Positions 53,957-64,000 of a stretch of 64,000 nt of DNA are shown piece by piece; position 1 is the stretch's first letter; each line of letters starts with the position of its first letter. The notes under the pieces are model-generated. The model was not told the DNA's origin and did not search any database. It saw only the letters and a list, made by a program, of their open reading frames with translations. The stretch covers positions 4,831,139-4,895,138 of the forward strand of contig NW_017802379.1 in NCBI RefSeq assembly GCF_001625305.1, read 5' to 3'. This stretch comes from Branchiostoma belcheri (lineage: Eukaryota > Chordata > Leptocardii > Amphioxiformes > Branchiostomatidae). Both the position numbers and the translations under genes were made by a program.

Positions 53957-56900
53957 ATGTCGTTTCGAATGTCGTCTAGTTTAACGCTTGACCAATACAC
54001 GGACTTAGCCTTCACGGGGATGGTAGAGGCCATACGGGCCCGGGACCGGGCGGGTCTGAGGGACAAGTTACGGGAGAACAACGCCCAGAACTTCCGCACG
54101 GCCGCCGGGGACACCTTACTGCACCTGGCCGTCAGGACAGGCGACGTAGAACTCGTACAGGTGAGCTGAGGAGCACATACCTGCGCGAAACCCGCAACGT
54201 ATCATGCATTGCTTCTCTACTGAACATCTATTTAAGTATCCTGTATCCTAAGTATCTTAACATTGTTCAAGTATCCTGTCTGTAGTTTAAGTACCCGCGG
54301 CCGGAGGCAAACATATAAGGAACCAAGTAAGTCTACACAGTATTACGTTGTGTAGGATGCCATCTTTAATTGTGATGCCAAAAACCCCTGCGGCTCTTCC
54401 GTGCTGTAAGTATGCACTGATGTGTGATGCATAACTCCGAAACATTTCTCACCAGCCTTTCCGTTGACAAATGGCTGTTGACTCTTTGCTTTTGCGTGAG
54501 GATTTTGCCATTTCAAGTTGATTAGACATGTATTTCTTGTTCCAGATGTTACCATTTCCGACCTACTTTGTCCAGCTCATGAAAAACTCATGAAAGAAGC
54601 TATAGATAGATTGTGATATTATTTGATATGTTGGTCAAAGATGGTCAAGGTCGATGCGCCACCTTGCGGATTTGATTCGTACTTGAATCAGTCTTGCCCA
54701 CCCTCCTGAGCAGGGTTAGTGGCTCGGCCCGAAGGGTCCTCCTCAACTAACTTAGTTGAGGAGGACCCTTCGGGCCGAGCCACTTTACTAACCCTGCTCG
54801 GGAGGGTGGTTTTGCCATGCTAAAGTGTGACACGAATGACATTTCGTGGTGCAGATTCTGCTGGACGTTGGACAGATGGACGTGAACGTCCCAGGACAGG
54901 ACCACAGAACAGCCCTGCACATCGCCGTCAACAGTAATGACATAGACATGGTCAGCGTACTCGTAAGTACAGACGTATACGTAGATACCACACCGTGATG
55001 TTCTGTATCTGAACTAGGATAACCTACTTGATCTGAATGATCATGTACAGCTACTTTCCTCTTTTATCTTGCACACTGCGTTTCACTATCAAATTAGTAA
55101 CTTTTATGTATTCGCTAAATAGTAATGCTTAGTTAGTATGATAAAATAGAAACTTTATTGCACAGCAGCTGGATTAGGAACAACGCATGACATCTAATGC
55201 TCAAAAACAACAACCATACTACGACATATCGTGAGATCTATCTTACAAAAGACTTTGTAGTATGGGATAAAAATGATCACAATCTTGTGTTCCAGCTTGA
55301 CCACAACGCTGATATCGACCTCCAGGACATCTACTCCATGTCACCTCTGACCCTGGCGGCCTCTCGTCCCCAGTGTTCCGCAGAACTCTTCAAGCACATG
55401 TTGAGGAAGAGCGGCCGTGGAATTGGGTATGTGGGAAGTATTGTTTTGGGTGGCTGATTTGTGGGTTTGTGTGTCTGTTTGTCTGAACAGAGTAGTGTTC
55501 AGTGTTCACCAAACTCCTTCCCATCTGTTTCTAGATCCCAGTGTTAACCAATCTGTATTGTCTACTTGTCTTTCAGTGATCGGAGAAAAGAACGTGCCAC
55601 CTCGGACGTGAGATACTTTTTGTTTATCTTCTTGTTTATTTCTTTTTCTCCGTTTGTACATTGTCCCTCAAGGCTTTTTTTTCACTTGAACAATCTTCCC
55701 ACCTCCCAAGTCATTTCTGACACCTCACCCTATTGCCAGGGGGAACTTTCGGACAATGTCCCTATTCAGGGTCACGAAATCGAAATATGCGTATCTTACA
55801 CAAGCAAAAAGTAGTTTCTGTAAACCGAGACGGGGGGCGATACAGACTACCAACAACCATGGCTGACGTCACACGTGCTGCATAAGGTCACGTGTCCTGA
55901 GTGATTGGCTCAGATAACAAGAGGGCTGAGCGATTCGGTCAAAAATTCCGGTGAGTCAATTTTTTTGAGTTGGAAAACAGTTTGATTGTTTCATAAATAG
56001 TGGTTTTGTATTCCACTGTGACGTCCACAGATCTCCAAGAAGCTGAGCGTGAAGTTCAGCGACAAGTTCGAGTGTACTCCGATGATGCTGGTGGCGCGCG
56101 TGGCGGGGCAGGACTCCGTGGTGAAGATGTCGCTGCTGCTGGAACACGGCGCCGAGATCACCATGAAGGACCGGGACGGCAGGAACGTGCTGCATCACGT
56201 CATGGAGCAGAGGGAATCACTGGAAGTTCTCAACAGGCTTTTGGAGGTACAGGTTGTCGGCTACACAGGTTAACGTTCTGCTGCAGTTCGCTAGATCATC
56301 GTACGATCGCAAACTATTAAAGCATTCTTGATCATGAGATAGCAATGCATATGTCGTACAGAGTAAGGCTGTCTAGTTACGGAAAAACAGTCCTAAATCC
56401 TTGCCGGTGGTTTGTTCTGTCACAGCATGCTAGCTCAGAAATCCAACATTAAAATCGCACGAATGTGACCACGCTGTCATTTTGAAGCCATGGACAGTCC
56501 AATCACTTCACGCATTGTGTATTTCTTTTCTGATGGGAGTCTTTATAACAGATTGAAACTGTATATTTTAACTTTGCCCCGATAGGATCCGAGGTCTGGC
56601 CGTATTATCAATGCTGGCGACAACAACGGCTGTCTTCCTCTGCACTACGCAGCAAAGTCGGGCTTTATTGATGTAAGTTGGACAGTCAAGTTCCTGTCAC
56701 ACATTCTCACGACTTTGCTCCCGACCACTCCCCAACTATGGTCGGTGCTGGGTTGGTAGTAGCTTGGAATCCATCCTAACTCCAGTTCGCATCTAAGAAG
56801 AATAGTATATAACTTTCCATAGTTTGATTTGTCAGAGTGCATAGTTGGCTGTTGCATACGACTTTTTGGCAACTTCGCCCGACCCACTCCCGACTACAGA

Positions 56901-58620
56901 TAACCATGTTTACTTTTACGTGTAACTCCCAACCATAGCCTGTGACAGAGGCATGTTTAAACTGTGTTGTTCTAGAGTTTGAAGTGTCTTCTTGAAGCCG
57001 GAGCTGACAGGAAACGATCAGACGACAATAACCAGACCGCCTTACACATGGCCTCCAGGTAACCACCGTCTGATCTCTTCTGGATCGATGCACATAAACC
57101 AAATCGTTTATCCTGGTCCATGCTATGCTTAGTCTCTGTATACTCTACTCTTCACTCTTCAGGCACCAAAACAAATACAGTATAGTGTGTATAGATCATT
57201 GGCTACAAGTTGGCATGTACAATTGTAGCTATTATTTCTTTACGGCGCACCTACGATGGAGGGTATGTCATCGTCGATTTGAGAAGAAACGGGTGCAAGA
57301 ATTAAACTATTGCATCCGTTTCTTCTGAAATCTACAACGTTCGACACGACTGTGACTGAAAAAAATACCATCGTGGAAGCATCACCCGATGAATGTGATC
57401 GAGGCTTGAAGAGATATTTTTGAAGGACATTGTGCAACTTTATGTGCAAAATTATCTTTGACTGTATAGTAAAACTAAAAGCCACGTGGACTTCTGAACG
57501 TGAGTGGGCACGGCCACTTGTTTATGTGCAACATTGTTTCTGACTGTAAAGTAAAACTAAAAGCCACATTGCCTCCTGTACATCTAGGCACGGCCACCTG
57601 GATGTGGCGGAAGTTTTACTGATGGTGGACGATGCGCAGGACCGTAAGACGCTGGTGAAGGCCGAGGATAGCCTGGGTCGCCAGGCTCTTCACGAGGCTG
57701 CTGCTCACGGCCACCATCGCATCGTGCGTCTTCTGCTCAACAGCCAAGCAGCCATCACCGAGTACGTGAAACACATTTTGGTTTTCAACCTTTTCTAGTC
57801 TTTTCTAAGTAATAGACTTTCTAAAGCTGCCATCCAGGCTAGCCAACTAGTGAAACACATTTTGTTTTCCCACCTTTTGTAGTCTTTTTTAAGTAATAGA
57901 CTTTCTAAAGCTGCCATCCAGGCTAGTCAACTGTGTCGTCTTTCATGGTTTGACGACGAAAATGTGGAACCTTTTGTTCAGGACCATGGACGGCTCCAGC
58001 CCGCTCCACCTGGCCGTGAAGTCCGGGAGTCTGAAGACGGTCATGACGCTGCTCGAGGTTCACCGGGAGTCCCTTCACTGGACCGACGTCAACGGGGTAA
58101 AACCGCACACTTATCTGCATACGATAATACACTAGACAATTTATGCACTTTGACACCTGTTCTCCAAGCAGATGTAAGGGTTCAGTTTCAGTGTTTTATG
58201 CGTGTTTTTGCCAAATTCCTTTCTAGTAGTGCATGTTTGTAACTTTTTCCCAACGAGCTTTCGGTCAGTTACTCTGGCCCTTCTCAACTTAGAATGACTA
58301 GAAGCCTAAGTCATATGACCTGGGGAAGTGTGACGTCAACAGCGGCAGTCAGTGTCGGCCCCCGTCTCGGCTGCCTGAGGGATGATGGTCTAACTGACAT
58401 GATGTATATATTGCCTCTTATTTCGTGCATGCCAGGACACGCCCTTGCACGTGGCTGCTCGCAAGAATCACGACCACCTCATCGACGCTCTGCTGTACGA
58501 AGGGAACCGTCCAGAGGAGGGCGCCGCCATGCGGGAGAACAACAAAGGACAGAACGCCCTGGACGTCGCCATCGAGGCAGACGCGCAGGAGGCGGCCATA
58601 GCCATGGCCAAACACAAACT
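53957..58620 (+). CDS. TRPA1-like: TRPA exons 1-10: ankyrin repeat region
   Basis: Exons encode residues 1-445. Ankyrin signatures seen: GDTLLHLAVRTGDVELVQIL, RTALHIAVNSNDIDMVSVL, SPLTLAASRPQC, CTPMMLVARVAGQDS, NGCLPLHYAAKSGFIDSLKC, NQTALHMASRHGHLDVAEVL, GRQALHEAAAHGHHRIVRLL, SSPLHLAVKSGSLKTVMTLL, DTPLHVAARKNHDHLIDALL, GQNALDVAIEADAQEAA, so about nine or ten repeats. Exon 4 (31 bases) encodes only GDRRKERATSD, the shortest exon, accepted because it restores the frame. Confidence 0.88.
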
Positions 58621-61600
58621 GTAAGTCACGGTAGATTTAGTATTTTAACCATCTCCGTGTATGAAGTTTTTTTCTGATGTATCTGTTTCTTTGCTAGTGT
58701 TTCTTTAGTTATTTCCACATGCTAGGCCCTAGAAACTAGGTCCAAGAAACGTCCCAGAAAAGGTTATCTCATTTCCTGCTATATGTTTTGTCCAGATGGC
58801 GCAAAGTCCTGAAGCATCCAGAGGACGCCAGCCACTCCGGGAACATGCCTCAGCTCTACAACATTGTCAAGACTATTCCAGACGCGGCAGTGGTAACAAT
58901 ATTTTACTGTAACAATGTTTCATCTACTTCAACATAGAGCTCAAAATTATTGACAATGCAATTTGCCGTCATGTAGGTGTAAAAGCTGATGTGTCTTTCT
59001 CGTGAATCATATAGTTGCATTCTCATTAGTGTAGTTCTATTTACCTTGCTGGTATTTGTGTAGAAACGTTCAGGGTATATTCAGAAATTGCTTGTTTTAT
59101 TCATTTACACACAGGTCTACATGTAGAAAAACGACAGATATCTTAATACAACACTAAGATAAGGTTACCTTTGTCTTTGTTCAAACCTCAGGAGTTTATG
59201 GACAGAATGGTTGACAAGGAGGGAGAGGTGGTCAATCCTTATGACGTTACGGATAAGAGGAAGGTGCGTTTTTAGCTTTAAGTAGCAAAAGACTTTTTTT
59301 CGCTTTCTAGCAAGTATTACAAGAGATCTTCATAAATGCAACTATATCATAGACACAACAAATGAGAGTGGTTATTAATTGAAATACAAGCTGTAGCGAA
59401 GCCGCATTGCAGTATAAGCTCGCTGACGAAGTACAATGCTTCACCTCACCTCACTTGAATAGAATTATTTGCTTTACCTTTTTTACAATGTTTATATGTG
59501 CAATTGCTTATTCCAATCTGACTTTCTCCCTAGGCATGGACATATGACTTCAGTTATCTTAACTCGAGAGATCCTAAGAGTTCGCCACTGAAGGTTAGAA
59601 AACAAATTAACTTCTACAGCATACTAATGAGTAAATGTTTGATGCAAAACCTGGAGATCTAGTTTAGTCAGCTACGAAGCAAAGTCTATAGAGGATCCGG
59701 AATTCTCTAGTTGGCTACGATCGTTGTACGATAACAAACTGCAATGCATGCTTGGGATTATCGTCAATGTCATTGTCAATGAGTCCAGTAAAATTCGTAA
59801 GCTGTCTTATTACGAAAATGTCTGCCGTAGATCCTTGTCGGCAGTTTGTTTTGTTTGGTTGAATATTCTACAGCATTTCCAAGTCGTACGACGACCTACG
59901 ACGAAGAATGCAACTTATTACTCGTAGCAGACGTACGAATGTAATACTTTATCTGAAGACTTGATAAATATAAAAGTGTCATCAAATGAGATAGAGATGT
60001 CTTCATCCTGTCGTCCTTTGCAGGCCATGATCGACCACGGCCGCTGGCAGTGCCTCCAGCACGGCCTGGTAGAGAAGATCATAGAGCGCAAATGGTAGGT
60101 GGGAAATATACATGCACTTGCCTCATCATACCTACAAAAGGTTGTCATAATTGCGTGGCAATGGCGCCCCCGTACGGTACTGTTGTGAATTTCACCGAAG
60201 GCACTTTTTTGTAGACATGACTACAATACATATTGTATAGGCTCATCCAACTGACATGTCGAAAATGAGTCACAAACTTAAAGACACGCGTATCGTCTTC
60301 CAAGGAACGCGTTTGGAATGAAGATCTTCCTGGCAGGTCTTCTGATGCACATCGTCTATGTCCTGCTGATCACCGTCTTGACCTTGAGGGAGGATGACCT
60401 TGTGAACGGCTTCAGACACGTGCATGATCAGTCAGCTGAGAACGGCACTTCCATCCAGACACGTGGCGTGTGCCAGGGAAAAGTATATATAATTTCATTT
60501 AAGGAATATAAAAAAAAGCAAGACAGGCAACAAAAAAAATAAAAACCATTGCCGTGGCGACGATTGAATGTTTCTTGTATGTGGTATTTATGTGAAAATA
60601 TTAAGTAACGTTAAGGCATTGACGTTTTTTTGCTACTTTATGTTGCCAAGCTAAAATGATTGTTACGTTACCAGCTTTGTAGCATGGTTAGCATTTGCTG
60701 AATTTTCGCCCTCTCGAATTAGTTTTGGGGTCTCCGGATTCGTTGGATGTCATACTTAGAATCAAGTCAGTGTGGCCGGCCTAACGCCGATGTATGTGAC
60801 CGACCCCTTATCTGTGATCCTCTGTTTATTTCCAGGCGCGCTCCTCCGACTGCGCCTTGCCGTACATAGTCTTGGTTTTCTCGGTGCTTTGTCTGGTTTT
60901 GGAGGCTTACAAAGTCTATTCACGGGTACGTTCCACAATTGACCTACAATTGATCTTAGAAAAAAGAAAATATTTTCAGTTGTTATCATTATAATTTTAT
61001 TGTTATGTAACGATAGGCATGCAATAAATGGCAAAAAAGGTCCTACGGGCCCAAAACCTGCACCACATAAAGTCGTAACTGGACAGTCTGCTTCAGTACC
61101 AAGACACGCCGCAAGGGGGTCCAAAGTCTAATCATTTCTTTGGTTGGTAAAGATCTACCTACCAGCCAAATTCCATGACAATCCATCCATTGCTTTTTAA
61201 GTTATTGTGCTAAACCACATACCTCCAAACAAACATTATATATCCATCGATCCATGCGTCCATACACACATACAAACCAAACACATACCTTAAACATAAC
61301 CTTTTAGGCGAAGGTAATTTAGCTGAATGGCTCATAAGAGAACCTCTTGATTTATTACAAAGCTGATGCGTCTACGATACAGGGAAGACGGAGTTAGTAC
61401 ATAACAGAATGCGTCTGATGTTTTCAGAGAAGACGCTACATACTGATCCGGAACCTGATGAAGTTTACCCTGTGCGTCAGTGCCTTCGTGTACGCGCTGA
61501 GTTTCCCGGTCCCCGTCGTCATGGGCAGGGACGAGTCGTCCCGGGTCGTGGTGGGGGCCGTCGCCGTGCTGTTCGGCTGGCTCATCTTCGTCCTGTTTCT

Positions 61601-63605
61601 CAGAAGGTATTTTCTTTCTGTGGTGTTGAATGGCCTTGTTGCAATAGGCTTGCGAACACGAAACCGAGAGGTCATGGGTTCGATTCCTGGCATTCCTGTC
61701 TAGACGGTGTGTCCTTGGGACGACTTTTCGCACCTCACCCAGGTAAGATGCGATCGGTAAAAGGTGGTGGAGGGGGAGGGGTGGGCTCCGCCTTCAAATG
61801 CCGTGCCCTTAGATACAGTGGACTGACAACTCACTGCCCCTACTGCCTGAAAAAAGTATCTTTACCTTTATTTCTTTCATCAACATGCCATCCTTACCTG
61901 TCTACTATATCTGTTGTTGTTGTTTTTTTGCTTGCTGGTGAGATGAACCTGCGTATTGAAATCTTTTGACCCACACACAAAAAAAAACTTTTTTCCATTT
62001 GACCCGGATGTGTTTGCTCCCAGGATCGCCATCATTGGTCTGTACGTGTACATGATGAGCGCCATCTTTAAGACCCTGGTGAAGGTGCTGACCGTGTTCA
62101 TGCTGTACCTCATCGCCTTCAGCTTTGCCTTCTACCACCTCATGGGCAAGTCTGGGGTAAAACCAGCTCTTTATTTGCATACAGTAATTCTCTACCTCAG
62201 TCATGACGTTATTGGTGTGAGTGGAGCATGTGGTTTTCTTTTCAAACCAAACTGTGATTCGGTTATGCCACATATATAGACATGTGCGTCAGGCAGAAAT
62301 TGAGATCTGTCAGAATCGCCGAACATGTGGCGATAGCAATTGGTTGTTGGAAGTCAATATCGCCCCCCGTGGAAATGATCCACTTTCATTTTTTTTATAT
62401 ATTGCCTGTTCCAACCAATCAACCAACCAATCGATCGATCGATCGATCGATAGATCAATCAATCAATCAATCAATGGTTCATTCATAAAAACAAACAAGA
62501 ACTTGTCACCATTGGCTAAATTATGTCTTGCTGTACAATTTACGCTTTCAACATTTATGGCAGAACAAATTTAAATTAAGTTATTCGATAAAAACACAAC
62601 ATGTCTTGAATATGACTACACACTAATAATCCAGTAATAACACAGTTCGACATTAAGACAATATATCAAATAATACTATGAAATGATAATATCGGCTACA
62701 TAATTATGTAGGGTCATAACAAGACTGAAAGGCTAAACAACATATTAATAGGACATCTAACCGTACGCGATTTATTTGCCGTCGTGTCTAGGTTGAGGGG
62801 TTCTCCAACTTTGGGAGGACTTTCGTGACGACCGTTGGTATGATGATCGGAGAACTGGAGTTGAACGAGTCCTTCATTTCAAAGATGGTGGTCTACAAGC
62901 CCGAGTGGAGTAGAACCGTGGTCCTGCTGGTCCTCATGCTGTTCGTGTTGCTGATGAACATTGTCGTCATGAATCTCTTGGTACGATCACCTCTAGACTT
63001 CTTCTCTCTACCATGTTTTTTTTCTGAATTATTATCTTTAAAATACCTTTGGGTGGTTGGGAGGGTATGATGTTACTTGATTCATAAATGCACTTTTAGA
63101 AAAAAAATATGGGCCTGATTTAAATATATTTTACACGGCATTTGCAAGCCAGTGCAAACCACCGTAGCGACGTCTTGGTCAAATGTGGAATGCCATTTTA
63201 TTCCGACAGGTGGCGCTGGCTGTTGACGACACCCACACAATTGACCAGGAAGCCTCGTTGGAACAGCGCATACAGCAGGTTTGCACCTTACGAAGATAGC
63301 CAATAGGATGTCATTTATGCAGATTTATATTACATTTTCACATTTCCACAGTACTTAGATACTAGCAATATAGATTGTAGCTTTGCCGCAAAGTAAAAGG
63401 AAAAGAAAAGGATAACATAAAAAATTGAAACTCTGAACGCAGTAAGAGGTTTTTTATTGTCCGATTTTTTTTTATTCACCAGGTTGAGTACATCCTGGAG
63501 GTAGAGTCAGAGTTCGGGAGGATTGTGGGTGATCGGTACTTCCAGGTGCCAAACTGGACGGCCAAACACAGGAGAAGCTGGATCGACCGTGTAGGCAGCA
63601 CTTAG
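53957..63605 (+). CDS. TRPA1-like: TRPA-family cation channel (21 exons)
   Basis: Exons: 53957-54160, 54855-54962, 55296-55426, 55577-55607, 56031-56246, 56586-56672, 56976-57058, 57588-57761, 57982-58096, 58436-58620, 58796-58892, 59192-59263, 59534-59593, 60024-60094, 60305-60482, 60836-60925, 61428-61606, 62024-62156, 62792-62980, 63210-63278, 63483-63605. All junctions are GT-AG and in phase, giving about 864 residues, shorter than human TRPA1 (about 1,120) because of fewer ankyrin repeats. The protein should be a tetrameric plasma-membrane Ca2+/Na+ channel with cytosolic ankyrin repeats (residues about 40-460), six membrane segments (about 548-801), a pore with GMMIGELE (754-761), and the post-S6 helix NLLVALAVDDTHTIDQEASL typical of TRPA. 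The stimulus (heat, electrophiles, other) cannot be read from sequence. The ATG used follows an acceptor-like TTTTTCAG directly, so an upstream exon is likely. Confidence 0.9.
54698..54809. repeat. Long near-perfect hairpin in TRPA intron 1
   Basis: CCACCCTCCTGAGCAGGGTT at the left faces AACCCTGCTCGGGAGGGTGG at the right. Inner arms (GTGGCTCGGCCCGAAGGGTC and its inverse) meet around TCAACTAACTTAGTTGA. The arms are about 53 bases each with very few mismatches and a loop of a few bases. Confidence 0.9.
58796..60094 (+). CDS. TRPA1-like: TRPA exons 11-14: pre-S1 coupling region
   Basis: Residues 445-545: WRKVLKHPEDASH, MPQLYNIVKTIPDAAVEFMD, NPYDVTDKRKAWTYDFSYLN, and SSPLKAMIDHGRWQCLQHGL. This matches the allosteric linker between ankyrin repeats and S1 in TRPA. 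Cys531 in RWQC falls where human TRPA1 has Cys665 (HPVC). Other electrophile-sensing cysteines (human 621 and 641) have no counterpart that I can see. That alignment is from memory. Confidence 0.8.
60305..63605 (+). CDS. TRPA1-like: TRPA exons 15-21: membrane region, pore and C-terminus
   Basis: S1 MKIFLAGLLMHIVYVLLITV; S2 CALPYIVLVFSVLCLVLEAY; S3 LMKFTLCVSAFVYALSFPVP; S4 VVVGAVAVLFGWLIFVLFLR; S5 VLTVFMLYLIAFSFAFYHLM; pore GMMIGELELNESF; S6 VVLLVLMLFVLLMNIVVMNL. The C-terminus ends HRRSWIDRVGST and TAG at 63603-63605. S4 has no regular arginine pattern, as usual for TRPA. The donor of exon 15 (AAA|GTATAT) is weak but gives the only in-phase join. The tail is about 40 residues shorter than human TRPA1. 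Confidence 0.88.
61040..61318 (+). mobile_element. TIR element, 3' fragment
   Basis: It carries the CAGTACCAAGACACGCCGCA and GGGGGTCCAAAGTCTAATCA phrases and ends CATAACCTTTTAGGCGAAGG TAA (with a space), like the right end of copies 1 and 3. It lies in TRPA intron 16 and lacks the octamer half. Confidence 0.6.
61621..61870 (+). repeat. SINE-like repeat in TRPA intron 17
   Basis: It has a B-box-like GGGTTCGATTCCTGGC, then CCTTGGGACGACTTTTCGCA and CCTCACCCAGGTAAGATGCG and a 3' body with CAACTCACTGCCCCTACTGC. It is a relative of the SINE at 21393. Because it directly follows exon 17, it extends the open frame past the real donor at 61607. Confidence 0.55.
62422..62475. repeat. (CAAC/CGAT/AATC)n compound microsatellite
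   Basis: Short runs of CAAC, CGAT and CAAT repeats follow each other within TRPA intron 18. Confidence 0.9.
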
Positions 63606-63786
63606 ACGTTTTTGAGTTTAACTCGTTAAAATGTTTCTGGCAGTGAAATCTTCGTTGTACAAACATACGTTGCTGTATAAGAGACTCTGACAAAATATTT
63701 CCAGAACCAGACATGAATTATGTTTACCTTCAGAGCCGATAATGAACCCTGAACAAATGTGCATGTCTTTGGCAACGAACAAACAC

Positions 63787-64000
63787 CCTCTCACACAGAC
63801 GTGTCTGTCCTTGGTACTGAACACTCCCCTCTCACACAAACGTGCCTGTCCTTGGTAATGGACACTCCCTCTCTCACACAAACGTGCCTGTCCTTGGTAC
63901 TGAACACTCCCCCTCTCACACAAACGTGCCTGTCCTTGGTACTGAACACTCGCCTCTCACACAAAAGTGCATATCCTTGGTACTGAACACTCCCCCTCTC
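63787..64000. repeat. Minisatellite, 41-43 bp unit, runs off the window
   Basis: Units begin CTCTCACACAAACGTGCCTG and continue TCCTTGGTACTGAACACTCC. Starts are near 63787, 63828, 63871, 63913, 63954 and 63997. Copies differ at a few positions and are open in one frame by chance. Confidence 0.93.

Noticed and set aside
60747-60777. Fourth Harbinger-like MITE
   Set aside because: Only one degenerate terminus (AGTGTGGCC) is recognisable and no partner end or duplication is found nearby.
61409-61969. 186-codon frame continuing past TRPA exon 17
   Set aside because: It is in a different frame from the channel and reads into a SINE. The real exon ends at 61606 with a GTATTT donor and joins exon 18 in phase.
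63787-64000. CRISPR-like spacing of 41-43 base repeats
   Set aside because: The whole unit is repeated, with no unique spacers. This is a eukaryotic minisatellite.

Overview
The window is eukaryotic, animal DNA. I infer an amphioxus (Branchiostoma, cephalochordate) from three things: short phase-conserved exons in long introns, many short families of terminal-inverted-repeat elements, and the gene types present. The species call is inference. There are no operons, CRISPR arrays or bacterial signals, and I found no rRNA or functional tRNA gene.

Three multi-exon genes can be assembled exon by exon with consistent splice phases. (1) Plus strand, 8238-50539: a 16-exon, about 674-residue SLC5-family sodium/solute cotransporter whose motifs are closest to the sodium/myo-inositol transporter SMIT1 (SLC5A3). 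Its intron 13 is about 30 kb. (2) Minus strand, 31618 down to 18427, entirely inside that intron: a gene of about 20 exons encoding an unusual modular protein of about 1,150 residues. The order is ankyrin repeats, a charged helical cap, two divergent homeodomain-like modules, a linker with a SUMO-interaction-like motif and basic nuclear-localisation-like clusters, one intact FN3 domain, and a GT4-type glycosyltransferase with the EX7E motif. No signal peptide or membrane segment is seen, so a cytosolic or nuclear location is inferred. This is the most unusual item in the window. (3) Plus strand, 53957-63605: a 21-exon, about 864-residue TRPA-family channel with N-terminal ankyrin repeats, six membrane segments and the TRPA C-terminal helix.

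Layout: 1-8.2 kb is intergenic with MITEs and microsatellites. 8.2-17.6 kb holds cotransporter exons 1-13. 17.6-47.75 kb is the giant intron, containing the nested minus-strand gene (18.4-31.6 kb) and then a repeat-dense half (31.7-47.2 kb). That half has fragments of non-LTR retrotransposons on both strands, a Mutator-like foldback element with a smaller relative nested inside it, TIR elements carrying ATGCAAAT octamers, a GC-rich minisatellite and an assembly gap at 45115-45359. 47.75-50.54 kb holds cotransporter exons 14-16. 50.5-53.9 kb is the 3' region and spacer. 53.9-63.6 kb is the TRPA gene, followed by a 41-43 bp minisatellite that runs off the window.

The three genes show no shared pathway. 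The relation of interest is physical: gene 2 is nested antisense in gene 1 and can only be transcribed against it. Exon boundaries were set by reading splice sites and codon phase by eye. No alignment, RNA evidence or database search was available, and comparisons with human proteins are from memory.
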